NCBI RefSeq assembly: GCF_001411495.1
Contig: NZ_CP012982.1
Span: forward strand, 310,001 to 374,000
Length of the DNA: 64,000 bases
Origin: Burkholderia cepacia ATCC 25416
Lineage (GTDB): Bacteria > Pseudomonadota > Gammaproteobacteria > Burkholderiales > Burkholderiaceae
Direction of reading: 5' to 3'
Shown here: piece after piece, positions 32,689 to 41,688 of the stretch
Layout of the letters: each line of letters begins with the position of its first letter
How positions within the stretch are numbered: position 1 is the stretch's first letter
Program-made: the position numbers and the translations under genes
The notes under the pieces: generated by a model
The model's database searches: none
Seen by the model: the letters and a program-made list of their open reading frames with translations, nothing else
What the model was told of the DNA's origin: nothing

Positions 32689-33756
32689 ATGACCATTGAC
32701 CCGACTCACCCGCCAGGCGGCCCCTACGTGCCGCCCGCCGACGTGCCGGCGATGGTGCTGCTGGTCGACGACCAGACGATCGTCGCGGAAGCTGTACGGC
32801 GCGCGCTCGTCGACGAGGAAGGCATCGATTTCCACTATTGCCCGCGTTCGGACGACGCGATGGCCACCGCGATCGAGACGCGGCCGACCGTGATCCTGCA
32901 GGATCTCGTGATGCCCGGCACCGACGGTCTGAGCCTCGTGAAGGCGTACCGGACGAATCCGGCGACGCGCGACGTGCCGATCATCGTGCTGTCGACGCAG
33001 GAAGAGCCCGTGATCAAGAGCGCCGCCTTCGCGGCCGGCGCGAACGACTACCTCGTGAAGCTGCCCGACCGCATCGAGCTCGTCGCGCGCGTGCGCTACC
33101 ACTCGCGCTCGTACATGAACCTGCTGCAGCGCGACGAGGCCTATCGCGCGCTGCGGCAATCGCAGCAGCAGTTGCTCGAAGCCAATCTCGAGCTGCGGCG
33201 CCTCACGCATTCGGACGGCCTCACCGGGCTGTCGAACCGGCGCTATCTCGACGAATACCTCGCCGCCGAATGGCGGCGCGGCACGCGCGAGCGCAGCGAG
33301 CTGTCGCTGCTGATGATCGACGTCGACAATTTCAAGCTGTACAACGACACGTACGGCCACGTGTCGGGCGACAGCGTGCTCAAGCAGATCGCGTCGACCA
33401 TCGAGCGCTGTCTCGGCCAGTCGGGGGATCTCGCCGCGCGTTTCGGCGGCGAGGAATTCGCGGTCGTGATGCCGGCCACGTCGCCGGGTGCCGCGCGGCT
33501 GCTCGGCGAGAAGATCCGCCTCGCGGTCGAGGCGCTGCGGCTCCAGCATGCGCATTCGTCGACGGGCGACACCGTGACGATCAGCATCGGCGGCGCGACC
33601 ATCGTGCCGACGCCGGGCCTGCCGACGACCGTGCTGATCGAAGCGGCCGACCGCGCGCTCTATCGCGCGAAGCACGAGGGCAAGAACCGCGTCGAGATCG
33701 ACGCGACGCCGACACCGCCCGTCCCCGGCGGCTTCGGTGCGCCACGCACCGACTGA
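32689..33756 (+). CDS. wspR: WspR-like response regulator diguanylate cyclase
   Basis: A 355-residue protein: receiver domain (residues ~20-145) with phospho-acceptor Asp in VILQDLVMPGTDG, a helical stalk (~150-170), and a GGDEF domain with active motif RFGGEEF. It makes cyclic di-GMP from GTP when phosphorylated, promoting biofilm-type behaviour. The product-inhibition I-site, RxxD in Pseudomonas WspR just before LAARYGGEEF, reads QSGD here, so the arginine is missing. The C-terminus has a short Pro-rich tail. The gene ends in a shared hairpin with the convergent GGDEF-EAL gene. Confidence 0.88.
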   Translation: MTIDPTHPPGGPYVPPADVPAMVLLVDDQTIVAEAVRRALVDEEGIDFHYCPRSDDAMATAIETRPTVILQDLVMPGTDGLSLVKAYRTNPATRDVPIIVLSTQEEPVIKSAAFAAGANDYLVKLPDRIELVARVRYHSRSYMNLLQRDEAYRALRQSQQQLLEANLELRRLTHSDGLTGLSNRRYLDEYLAAEWRRGTRERSELSLLMIDVDNFKLYNDTYGHVSGDSVLKQIASTIERCLGQSGDLAARFGGEEFAVVMPATSPGAARLLGEKIRLAVEALRLQHAHSSTGDTVTISIGGATIVPTPGLPTTVLIEAADRALYRAKHEGKNRVEIDATPTPPVPGGFGAPRTD

Positions 33757-33765
33757 ACACCGAAC

Positions 33766-33803
33766 GCCGGCTCGGCGCCTCGCTCACGCGGCGCCGAGCC
33801 GGC
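33766..33803. terminator. Bidirectional 14-bp hairpin between convergent c-di-GMP genes
   Basis: GCCGGCTCGGCGCC (33766-33779) is the exact complement of 33790-33803 around a ten-base loop. The minus-strand gene's stop codon (33784-33786) lies in the loop, so the right arm encodes its last residues. It could end transcripts from both sides. Confidence 0.55.
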
Positions 33804-36033
33804 GCGCGTAGTCGCTCGGGTCCAGCGGGCGGCTGAACAGGTAGCCCTGCTGCATGTCGCAGCCGATCTGCTGCAGGAACCACGACTGCGCCTGCGTCTC
33901 GACCCCTTCGGCCGTGACCTTCATCCCGAGCGAATGCGCCATCGCGACGACGGCCTGCGTGATCGCCACCGAATCGTGATGATCGGGCACGCCCGACACG
34001 AACGAGCGGTCGACCTTCAGGTTGTGCAGCGGAAAGCGCTTCAGGTACGCGAGCGACGAATAGCCGGTGCCGAAATCGTCGACCGAGATGCGCACGTTCA
34101 TGTCCGTGAGCGCCTCGAGCATCGGCAGCACGGTGTCCGTGTCGTTCATCAGCAGTCCTTCTGTAATCTCGAGCTCGAGCGCGGACGGATCGAGCCGCGT
34201 CTGCGCGAGGCAGCGACCGACCGACTCGACGAGGCCTTCGTGGAACTGCCGCGGCGACAGGTTGACGGCCAGCACCAGGTCGGGCGCGATCGTGCGGCGC
34301 CATTCGGCCGCCTGCCGGCACGCGGTTTCGAGCACCCACTGGCCGATCGCGACGATCTGCCCCGTATCTTCCGCGACCGGAATGAACTCCGCCGGCGACA
34401 TCGGCCCGAGCTCGGGGCTCGTCCAGCGCAGCAGCGCCTCGGCGCCGACGGTGCGGCCGCTGCGCGCGTCGACGACGGGCTGATACGCGAGCCGCAGCAT
34501 GTCCGACGCGAGCGCGCGCCGCAGCGACTGCTCGATCGCGAAGCGGCGCTGCAGCCGCAGGTTGAGCTGCGCGGTGAAGAACGTGAAGTGGTTGCGGCCT
34601 CGCTGCTTCGCGTCGTACATCGCCGAATCCGCGTTGCGCATCAACGTGACGGCATCGTCGCCGTCGCGCGGCGCGACGCTGATCCCGATCGACACGCCGA
34701 GCCAGTATTCGTTGTTCGCGATCGCGAACGGCTTCGCGATCGCGTCGATCACCTCGCGCGCGAGCACCGCGAGCTTGTCGGGATCGTCGCAGTCGTCGAC
34801 GAGGATCACGAACTCGTCGCCGCCGACGCGCGTGAGCGCATGCTGCCCGCCTCCGCACGCCGCGAGCCGCGCCGCGACGCTGCGCAGCAGCGCGTCGCCC
34901 GCGTCGTGGCCGGCCGTGTCGTTGACCTTCTTGAAGCCGACGAGATCGATGAACAGGATCGCGACGCGCGCGGGCCCGCCCGCCGCATCGTGGCCGCCGA
35001 ACAGCTCGCGCATGCGGTCGCCGAGCCAGCGGCGGTTGTAGAGGCCCGTCAGCGCATCGCGGGTCGCCAGGTAGCGCAGCTGCTGCTGCGCTTCGCGCAC
35101 GGGGCCGATGTCGTTGAATGACACGAGCACCGAGTCGGCCTGCGTTTCGCCCGGCCTCACGATCGGCACCGCGTTGCCGCGCACCCAGATGGTGTCGCCG
35201 TCCGCCAGGCCGAAACCGACCGTGTAGTCGAGCATCGGCGTGGCCGTTTCGAGCGCGCGCCGGCTCGGCCAGTCGTCGGGCGCGATCGGCGTGCCGTCCT
35301 CGCGCAGCTTACGCAGGATCACCGTCGACAGCCTGCGGCCGACGAGGTCGCCCTTCACGCGCATCATCCGGTTCGCACTCGGGTTGCTCGCGACCACGAC
35401 GCCATCGCGCGACACGACGAGGATCCCTTCGTTCAGGCTGTTGACCACGAGCCTGTGATGTTCCTCGCTGCGCGCGAGCTGTCGCGCGATCCGGTCCTGG
35501 TGCACCGCGAGGCCGACGCTGTTGCCGATGTCGCGCAGCAGTTCGGTTTCCTCGTCGCTCGGCCGGCGCGGCATGCGGTGATAGACGGCGAACGCGCCCA
35601 GCACGGCGCCCGCGTCGTCGAGGAACGGCACCGACCAGCACGCGCGCAGGCCCAGCGGCAGCGCAACCGCACGATAGTCGGCCCACAGGGGATCGGTTTC
35701 GATGTCTTCGACGACGACCATCCGGCGCAGGTACATCGCCGTGCCGCACGAGCCGGCCACCGGCCCGATCGTCGCGCCTTCGATCGCCGCGCTGTACTGT
35801 CGGGGCAGCGACGGCGCGGCGCCGACGTGCACGTGCACGCCGTCGATATCGAGCAGCAGGATCGTGCACGACGCACCGTCGCCGAGCAAAGCCTCGGCGC
35901 GCCGGCAGACTTCGACGAGCAGCTCCGGCAGCGGTGTGTTGCGCGTGATCAGCCTCAGCACGCTTTGCTCGGACGCTAGCACTTCCGCCGCGAGCCCGAG
36001 ACTGTAACGAGAACTTTGCGGTTCGGTATTCAA
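33784..36033 (-). CDS. GAF-PAS-GGDEF-EAL cyclic di-GMP signalling protein
   Basis: A 749-residue protein. A GAF domain (~20-185) has GSCGTAMYLRRMVVVEDI. A PAS domain (~190-320) has LNEGILVVSRDGVVVASNPSANRMM. The GGDEF domain (~325-485) retains RVGGDEFVIL, and the EAL domain (~500-745) has GAEALLRW, NLSPRQFHE, DDFGTGYSSLAYLKRF and TAEGVET. Both catalytic motifs look intact, so it could be bifunctional. I propose TTG 36033 as start: it follows AGGATTCATC and the GAF domain begins soon after; no ATG lies in a plausible place, though the frame is open 100 codons upstream. No membrane segment. It converges on wspR. Confidence 0.85.
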   Translation of the reverse strand: MNTEPQSSRYSLGLAAEVLASEQSVLRLITRNTPLPELLVEVCRRAEALLGDGASCTILLLDIDGVHVHVGAAPSLPRQYSAAIEGATIGPVAGSCGTAMYLRRMVVVEDIETDPLWADYRAVALPLGLRACWSVPFLDDAGAVLGAFAVYHRMPRRPSDEETELLRDIGNSVGLAVHQDRIARQLARSEEHHRLVVNSLNEGILVVSRDGVVVASNPSANRMMRVKGDLVGRRLSTVILRKLREDGTPIAPDDWPSRRALETATPMLDYTVGFGLADGDTIWVRGNAVPIVRPGETQADSVLVSFNDIGPVREAQQQLRYLATRDALTGLYNRRWLGDRMRELFGGHDAAGGPARVAILFIDLVGFKKVNDTAGHDAGDALLRSVAARLAACGGGQHALTRVGGDEFVILVDDCDDPDKLAVLAREVIDAIAKPFAIANNEYWLGVSIGISVAPRDGDDAVTLMRNADSAMYDAKQRGRNHFTFFTAQLNLRLQRRFAIEQSLRRALASDMLRLAYQPVVDARSGRTVGAEALLRWTSPELGPMSPAEFIPVAEDTGQIVAIGQWVLETACRQAAEWRRTIAPDLVLAVNLSPRQFHEGLVESVGRCLAQTRLDPSALELEITEGLLMNDTDTVLPMLEALTDMNVRISVDDFGTGYSSLAYLKRFPLHNLKVDRSFVSGVPDHHDSVAITQAVVAMAHSLGMKVTAEGVETQAQSWFLQQIGCDMQQGYLFSRPLDPSDYARRLGAA

Positions 36034-36528
36034 GATGAATCCTGCCGTCTGTCCGATCGGGTCTGATGCGCCCGATTCGTTTTCGATCCTTCGTGCCGTT
36101 TTTCGCTCCGGGTATACGCCGATGCCCGGTGCGCCCCGTATTGCACGCGGTGCCAACGCGCGCCGAAATACATTTAACACCAATCCGTGGCAACCCGGGC
36201 GTCCATGCGCATCAGGGGTTACACGCGGTCGATGCGGCATGTCCGGCCGGCAGTCGGTCCGCCGGAAGACCTGCGCGCGGCGCGACCGCTCCGGGCAAGG
36301 CCGTGCGCCATGCGGGCCGCGTTCGAAAGCCATTCGTCAGATTGCGGCGGCGCCCCGGCTCCGTTCGCGTTCGATCGTCCGCGCCGGGATCCGTGCGCGT
36401 GATGGCCCTCGATGCGTTGGTGGCGGCCGTGACCGCCACGCTCCGGGCGCCGCGCCCGGCGCCGATGCATCGGGCATCGGGCCGGCACACGCGCCGGCCA
36501 GGCTTGCAGCGCCGCGCCTGTGCGAGCG
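36034..36528. other. Intergenic region between the GGDEF-EAL gene and the LysR gene
   Basis: About 495 bases. A less GC-rich patch at 36155-36185 (ATACATTTAACACC) may belong to the GGDEF-EAL promoter. A small hairpin GTGGCGG/CCGCCAC (36420-36439) lies downstream of the LysR gene. No credible gene. Confidence 0.5.
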
Positions 36529-37422
36529 TCAATCCTTCCGGATGTGTTCGGCCAGGAAATCGATCAGCAGCCGCACGCGCGGCAGCAGCCCGCGCCGCGA
36601 CGGAAACACCGCGTGCACCACGCCGCCCTTCGGCGCCCAGCCGGGCAGCACGTCGACCAGCGTGCCGTCGCGCAGATCGTCCTCGACGACCATGCACGGC
36701 AGCTGCACGATGCCGACGCCGTGAATCGCCGCATCGCGCAACGCGTGCATGTCGTCCGTGACGAAGCGCGGATGATGGCGCAACTGCGCATGCTCGCCGT
36801 TCGGCCCGACCAGCTGCCACACGTGATGCCGCGCCGGCCCCCAGTCGAGACTCGGCGCGCCGGCCAGCGCGGCCGGGTCCGACAGCGGCGCGCGCCCGTC
36901 CAGCCAGTGCGGCGCGGCCACCAGCCGCTGCGGGCTGTCGGCGAGCACGCGCATCACGAGATCGCTGTCCTCCAGCGGCGGGAAGCGCACCCGCAGCGCG
37001 AGGTCGAACCCTTCGCTCAGCAGGTCGACGCGGCGGTTCGTCGCCTCGAGATGCACCTGCACCTGCGGATGAATCGCCATGAAGCGCGCGACCAGTTCGC
37101 TCACGCGATATTCGAGCAGCGCGGTCGGGCAACTGACGCGGACGACGCCGCGCGGCTCCGCGTGCCGGCGCTCGATCACCTCGCGCGCGGCGTCGGCCTC
37201 GACCAGCACCGCGAGGCAGCGCTCATGGAATTCGCGTCCGGTTTCCGTGACGGTGAAATGACGCGTCGTACGCTGCAGCAGCCGCACGTCGTACTTCGCT
37301 TCCAGCGCGGCGATGCGCCGGCTCAGTGTCGATTTCGGCACGTCCAGCGCGCGCCCGGCCTGCGTGAACCCGCCGTGTTCGACCACCTTCACGAAATAGT
37401 AGAGGTCGTTCAGGTCATCCAT
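36529..37422 (-). CDS. LysR-family transcriptional regulator
   Basis: A 297-residue LTTR. The helix-turn-helix is FVKVVEHGGFTQAGRALDVPKSTLSRRIAALE, followed by LLQRTTRHFTVTETGREF and a substrate-binding domain with GVVRVSCPTALLE. It resembles the CrgA/DsdC-like group with a SxGRxAR-type substrate domain. The start ATG 37422 was chosen over one five codons earlier because the HTH begins at once. It is divergent from the isochorismatase-family gene, with an inverted repeat between, the usual LysR-target arrangement. Confidence 0.9.
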   Translation of the reverse strand: MDDLNDLYYFVKVVEHGGFTQAGRALDVPKSTLSRRIAALEAKYDVRLLQRTTRHFTVTETGREFHERCLAVLVEADAAREVIERRHAEPRGVVRVSCPTALLEYRVSELVARFMAIHPQVQVHLEATNRRVDLLSEGFDLALRVRFPPLEDSDLVMRVLADSPQRLVAAPHWLDGRAPLSDPAALAGAPSLDWGPARHHVWQLVGPNGEHAQLRHHPRFVTDDMHALRDAAIHGVGIVQLPCMVVEDDLRDGTLVDVLPGWAPKGGVVHAVFPSRRGLLPRVRLLIDFLAEHIRKD

Positions 37423-37425
37423 GAT

Positions 37426-37443
37426 TGTTCCACCCATAGAACA
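37426..37443. promoter_or_regulatory. TGTTC-N8-GAACA inverted repeat at the LysR start
   Basis: TGTTCCACCCATAGAACA lies a few bases upstream of the LysR start codon in the divergent region. Its position would suit autorepression by the LysR protein. Confidence 0.4.
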
Positions 37444-37621
37444 CTGACGGCATTTTAAGAGACTGGAACGCCGGTTGTTGCACGCCTAGCATCGTGTTTC
37501 AGCGTGGATCGATCGTGTCGCGGCAGCCGGGAATTTTCTCGACCGGCTTCTTCGCCGGACCCGACGGTTCACTGGACCTGGATTTACCCCCTCACTTCCC
37601 GCACCGTCACTGGAGACAACC

Positions 37622-38260
37622 ATGGCAAGCGAACCGGTTCGCGACCCCGCGAACGACCACCTGCTCACCCCGCAGAACGCGGCGTTCATCGTCATCGATT
37701 ACCAGCCGGTCCAGGTGAACTCCATCGCGTCGATGGATCGCCAACTGCTGATCAACAACATCGTCGGCGCGTCGAAGGCGGCCGTCGCGTACAACCTGCC
37801 GATCGTCCACTCGACCGTGAACGTGAAGACGGGCCTGAACAAGCCGCCGATCCCGCAGCTGCGCGCGGCGCTCGAAGGCTATCCGACCTACGACCGCACC
37901 AGCGTCAACTCGTGGGAGGACGTCGAATTCCGCAAGGCCGTCGAAGCGACCGGCCGCAAGAAACTGATCATGACCGCGCTGTGGACCGAAGCGTGCCTGA
38001 CGTTCCCGGCGCTCGACGCGCTGAAGGCCGGTTATGAGGTGTACGTGGTCGTCGATGCGGTCGGCGGCACGTCGGTCGCCGCGCACGAAGCCGCGCTGCG
38101 CCGCATCGAGCAGGCCGGTGGCCAGATGATCAGCGTCGCGCAGCTGTTCTGCGAACTGCAGCGCGACTGGGCGCGCAGCGCCACCGTGCCGGCGTTCATC
38201 AACCTGTTCATCGAAACCGGCGGCACCGCGGGCATCCAGTTCTCGTACGACAAGACCTGA
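37622..38260 (+). CDS. Isochorismatase-family cysteine hydrolase (YcaC-like)
   Basis: A 212-residue hydrolase. The catalytic triad is visible as Asp26 in FIVIDYQPV, Lys near 114 in TGRKKLIMTAL and Cys125 in TEACLTFPALDAL. The overall pattern matches YcaC and related amidase-like enzymes rather than true isochorismatases. The substrate is unknown. The start ATG 37622 follows CTGGAGACAACC. It is the likely target of the divergent LysR gene. Confidence 0.88.
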   Translation: MASEPVRDPANDHLLTPQNAAFIVIDYQPVQVNSIASMDRQLLINNIVGASKAAVAYNLPIVHSTVNVKTGLNKPPIPQLRAALEGYPTYDRTSVNSWEDVEFRKAVEATGRKKLIMTALWTEACLTFPALDALKAGYEVYVVVDAVGGTSVAAHEAALRRIEQAGGQMISVAQLFCELQRDWARSATVPAFINLFIETGGTAGIQFSYDKT

Positions 38261-38464
38261 CCGGCACGGCACGCGCGGCGTCCGGCGTGTCCGGCCGTCG
38301 GCGCGCGCCGTTGCCCTGCTTCTCCGTTCCGGCGCGGCTGGACTGCATCGCGGCCGGCAGGCCGCGTTTTCGTATCCGTGATTCAATGTCGATGGCTCCG
38401 GCGCCGCGCATCGCGCGCGGCACGGCGATGTGTACCCTCATCGATTGACCTTCACAGGATCACC

Positions 38465-39187
38465 ATGACGAACCCTGCCGAAATCAAGGCGCTCGTTTTC
38501 GATGTATTCGGAACGATCGTCGACTGGAGAAGCGGCGTCGCACGCGGCGCCGCCGCGTTCCTCGATCGCCACGCACCCGCACTCGACCCGTTCGAATTCG
38601 CCGATACGTGGCGGGCCGAATATTCGCCGTCGATGGAAGAAATCCGCAGCGGGCGCCGCCGCTACGTGCGGCTCGACGTCCTGCATCGCGAGAACCTCGT
38701 GCGCACGCTCGACCGCTACGGAATCGTCGACGTGCCCGACGCCGACATCGACGCACTCAACCTCGCGTGGCACAGCCTCGACCCGTGGCCCGACGCCGTC
38801 GCGGCGCTGCAGCGTCTGAAGCGACGCTACATCATCGCGCCGCTGTCGAACGGCAACATCCGGCTGATGGTCGACGTCGCGAAACGCGCGGGGCTGCCGT
38901 GGGATGCGATCCTCGGCGCGGAAGTCGTGCGCGCGTACAAGCCGTCGCCGCAGGTGTACAGCGATACCGTCGAGATTCTCGGCATCGAGCCGGCCGAGCT
39001 GTGCCTGGTCGCCGCGCACAACGGCGATCTCGCGGCCGCACGCCGGCAGGGGCTGTCGACCGCGTTCGTGCTGCGGCCGACCGAACACGGGCCCGGCCAG
39101 ACGACCGACCTGCGAGCCGTTGATCAGTGGGACTTCGACGTCAAGGACCTGAACGAACTCGCGGACCGGCTGGGCTGCCCGGGTTGA
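38465..39187 (+). CDS. Haloacid dehalogenase type II
   Basis: A 240-residue HAD-superfamily protein of the 2-haloacid dehalogenase type. The nucleophile is Asp13 in LVFDVFGTIVDW. Motif II is APLSNGNIRLM, the conserved Lys is in RAYKPSPQVY, and motif III/IV is LVAAHNGDLAAARRQG. These fit L-2-haloacid dehalogenase, which hydrolyses short 2-haloalkanoates to 2-hydroxy acids, although many such proteins have other substrates. The start ATG 38465 follows CACAGGATCACC. No transporter or regulator for haloacids is adjacent. Confidence 0.85.
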   Translation: MTNPAEIKALVFDVFGTIVDWRSGVARGAAAFLDRHAPALDPFEFADTWRAEYSPSMEEIRSGRRRYVRLDVLHRENLVRTLDRYGIVDVPDADIDALNLAWHSLDPWPDAVAALQRLKRRYIIAPLSNGNIRLMVDVAKRAGLPWDAILGAEVVRAYKPSPQVYSDTVEILGIEPAELCLVAAHNGDLAAARRQGLSTAFVLRPTEHGPGQTTDLRAVDQWDFDVKDLNELADRLGCPG

Positions 39188-39329
39188 AGGCCTCCGGGTC
39201 AGGGTGCGCGAGCGTGGCGCTGGCGGCCACGATGCGGGGCCGGTGGAGCGGCGCGTCAAGCAGGACAAACGCGCCGACAGACGACTGGTAGACTCCGCAA
39301 ACCTTGTCCCATTGCAGCGGCCTGCCCTG

Positions 39330-40253
39330 ATGTCGTCACCCCTGCGTCTTGTCGAAGGCAAACTGACCGCGATGCGCTTTCTCGAGCGCCCCGACCAAGG
39401 TGGCGCCGGAAGCCGTCAGGTGCCGCCCGTCGACCCCGAAGCCCGCAAGAAATCGCTCGGCTACTGGTTCACGCACACCCTGGTGCCGATCCTCGCGGCA
39501 CTCACCGGCAACGGGGCCGCGGCCAATGCCCTGGTGTTTCAGCAAGCCGACGAGGATCTCGTCCTGACCGAGCTGAACGCCGCGGCCGACAAGGTCGAGC
39601 ATCCGGCGACGTGGTCGTACGCGAACCTGCGCGAAACCAGGACCTTCGCGTCGGCAAACGCGTTCGTGACCGTGGGGAAGAACGGCAGGATCCTGTTCGC
39701 GAAGCTACCGGTGGAAATCGAAATCGGCGGCGAGTCGTACCGCGGGTTCCTCGGCGGGCAGTGCTTCGACGTCGGCGACGACGTGGTTGCCGTGGTCGAT
39801 CGCCGTGGCCGCCTGTTCGCGCTGTCGTCTCCGGACCGGCGCCGCACGGTCATGGATCACACGTGCAGCGACACGGGGCTGGCCGGCCTGACGCACGACA
39901 TCTGGCTGGCGTGGAAATGGATGTTCATCGGCATGAACTGCTTTGTCATCCCGATGATGATCGTGCTGCTCTGGACCGGCGACGACGGCTTTTCCGACCT
40001 GGGTGCCGACCTGGCCATGCTGCTCGGCGGGCCGGCCGCGATCGGCGTCATGCTCGCGCTGCTCTTGGGCGTGCGGTTGTCGTGGGCCGACTGGCTGCCG
40101 GCGTGGCGCACGTCGGGCATCCTGAAGGCGCTGGGCCGCCCGGATCTGTGCACGGTCGATTTCCTGGCTACGCGCACCGAGGCCGAACGCAACGGCCAGG
40201 TGCGCGACACGGATGTCGGGCAAATCTATTACGCGCCCGTGGCCAAGGCCTAG
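39330..40253 (+). CDS. Hypothetical membrane protein
   Basis: A 307-residue protein. The N-terminal ~190 residues are soluble and beta-rich (GGESYRGFLGGQCFDVGDDVVAVVD). Two strong transmembrane segments follow near residues 215 and 245 (FIGMNCFVIPMMIVLLW and LLGGPAAIGVMLALLLG). No family recognised. The start ATG 39330 has a poor ribosome site; the frame is open another 42 codons upstream. It ends four bases into the convergent SRPBCC gene. With the two genes that follow it forms a small group of unknown, envelope-associated proteins. Confidence 0.65.
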   Translation: MSSPLRLVEGKLTAMRFLERPDQGGAGSRQVPPVDPEARKKSLGYWFTHTLVPILAALTGNGAAANALVFQQADEDLVLTELNAAADKVEHPATWSYANLRETRTFASANAFVTVGKNGRILFAKLPVEIEIGGESYRGFLGGQCFDVGDDVVAVVDRRGRLFALSSPDRRRTVMDHTCSDTGLAGLTHDIWLAWKWMFIGMNCFVIPMMIVLLWTGDDGFSDLGADLAMLLGGPAAIGVMLALLLGVRLSWADWLPAWRTSGILKALGRPDLCTVDFLATRTEAERNGQVRDTDVGQIYYAPVAKA

Positions 40254-40747
40254 CGCACTGCCTCCATCGCACCCGCCCGTCCCTGCGCCGCCATCGCGAG
40301 ACGCCGCCAGTTGCGGGCCGCATACCGGTGCGCCTGCCGCAACGCGAGCCACAGCCCGATCTGCCGAACCGGCCTGAAGAGGCCACGCGCGCTGAACACG
40401 GTGCGCCGTTCGACGCGCGTCCTGCCGCCTTCCACCGGTGTCAGCGTGAATTCGTCTTCCAGCAGGCCGACCCAGTTGCGACACCACACCGTCGACGCCA
40501 CCATCCGGTAACGCAGCCGGCGATGCTCGTCGAGCACGAGAATCCGTTGGTCGATGGTGCCGCGATCGGTCGTGCACTGCCGCGTGTTGCCGACGGCCGG
40601 CACGCCTTCGAGCACGCGGCAGCTGACCGGCTTCGGCACGCCGAGGCGGAACAGCAACGGCCGCGTGTCGTCCATCCGGGCATGGAGGAAATGCGGCCAG
40701 ACATGCTCGGGCCGGCAATCGAACGTCCACTGCGAATGAATTTCCAC
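40250..40747 (-). CDS. SRPBCC (START/Bet v1-like) family protein
   Basis: A 165-residue protein. The first strand VEIHSQWTFDCRPEHVWPHFLHARMDDT and DEFTLTPVEGGRTRVERRT have the SRPBCC ligand-binding fold pattern. The start is GTG 40747 behind CAGGAGACGGTC; the frame is open upstream but without a better start. Ligand unknown. Its stop overlaps the stop of the convergent gene by four bases. Confidence 0.65.
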   Translation of the reverse strand: MEIHSQWTFDCRPEHVWPHFLHARMDDTRPLLFRLGVPKPVSCRVLEGVPAVGNTRQCTTDRGTIDQRILVLDEHRRLRYRMVASTVWCRNWVGLLEDEFTLTPVEGGRTRVERRTVFSARGLFRPVRQIGLWLALRQAHRYAARNWRRLAMAAQGRAGAMEAVR

Positions 40748-40806
40748 GACCGTCTCCTGGCGGTTGCCGGTGCGGGCATGATGACACAACCGCCCCGCCG
40801 CATTCG

Positions 40807-41604
40807 TCACTTCACGACCGCACGCCACGCGGTTCGCGCGTAGATGAGCAGCAACGGCAGCAGCGCCAGCGCGAACAGCAGGCCAAGCGCCAGCACCCAC
40901 ACCGGCCACTGTTCGGGATTCCCCCACACCCAGTAGCGGTACGGCACGCTCAGGAACGCGATTTCCATCAGCAGCACACCGAGCGGCACGAGCGCGTTCA
41001 TCACCACGGCCACGCCGAATCGGGCCGCGCCGTCGATGTTCTTCCCCGCACCGTACGCCGCGATCAGGTAGACGAAATACCCGATGATCGCGACCATCAG
41101 CGCGCCGCCGGCCAGCAGGCCGACACTGCGCACGCTGCGTTCATGCAACTGGGTAGCCCCGGCCGGCAACACGACATCGATCTTCTCGCCGATCTCCGGC
41201 ACGCCGCCGGATCGGATGTTGCCCGGCAGCACGACCCGCTCGCCATCCGGCATCACGGCTTCCAGGATCGACGTGTACTTGATGCACCGATATCGTTCGG
41301 TGCGCCCGCTGCTATCGCGTCGCTCGCAGGTGTCCCACTCGGACTGGTAGGACACGACGGTCGCCTCGTATTTCGGCGACACCGCCAGTGCGTAGAGTTC
41401 GTCGCCGATCCAGTACGCGAACGGGAAACACAGCGACACCAGGCAAAAGCACACGAGCCACCAGAAGGCGACCGCGCCGCCCGCTCCGCGCGCGCCGCCG
41501 GTCTGGCGGCGCACCATGCGCGACGCGAGCCAGTACGCGGCCACGCCGAATACCGCCACACAAACCACGAACACCTTGCCCGCCTGCGTCAACGCCATCT
41601 GCAT
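40807..41604 (-). CDS. Hypothetical multi-pass membrane protein
   Basis: A 265-residue protein with about five transmembrane segments: near the N-terminus (FVVCVAVFGVAAYWLA), near residue 55, and three in the second half, separated by a ~90-residue beta-rich extracytoplasmic region with cysteines in WDTCERRDSS and YRCIKYTS that may form a disulfide. The pattern recalls DUF3592 proteins, but I am not certain. The start ATG 41604 follows CGGGGGAA. Lies 60 bases upstream of the SRPBCC gene on the same strand. Confidence 0.65.
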   Translation of the reverse strand: MQMALTQAGKVFVVCVAVFGVAAYWLASRMVRRQTGGARGAGGAVAFWWLVCFCLVSLCFPFAYWIGDELYALAVSPKYEATVVSYQSEWDTCERRDSSGRTERYRCIKYTSILEAVMPDGERVVLPGNIRSGGVPEIGEKIDVVLPAGATQLHERSVRSVGLLAGGALMVAIIGYFVYLIAAYGAGKNIDGAARFGVAVVMNALVPLGVLLMEIAFLSVPYRYWVWGNPEQWPVWVLALGLLFALALLPLLLIYARTAWRAVVK

Positions 41605-41688
41605 TTCCCCCGATAACCGGCCGGATCTTCGTCGGCCATTTTTTCAATTCAGATCAACTCGTTCGTCACCACGTCGCCCGCCATTCCG

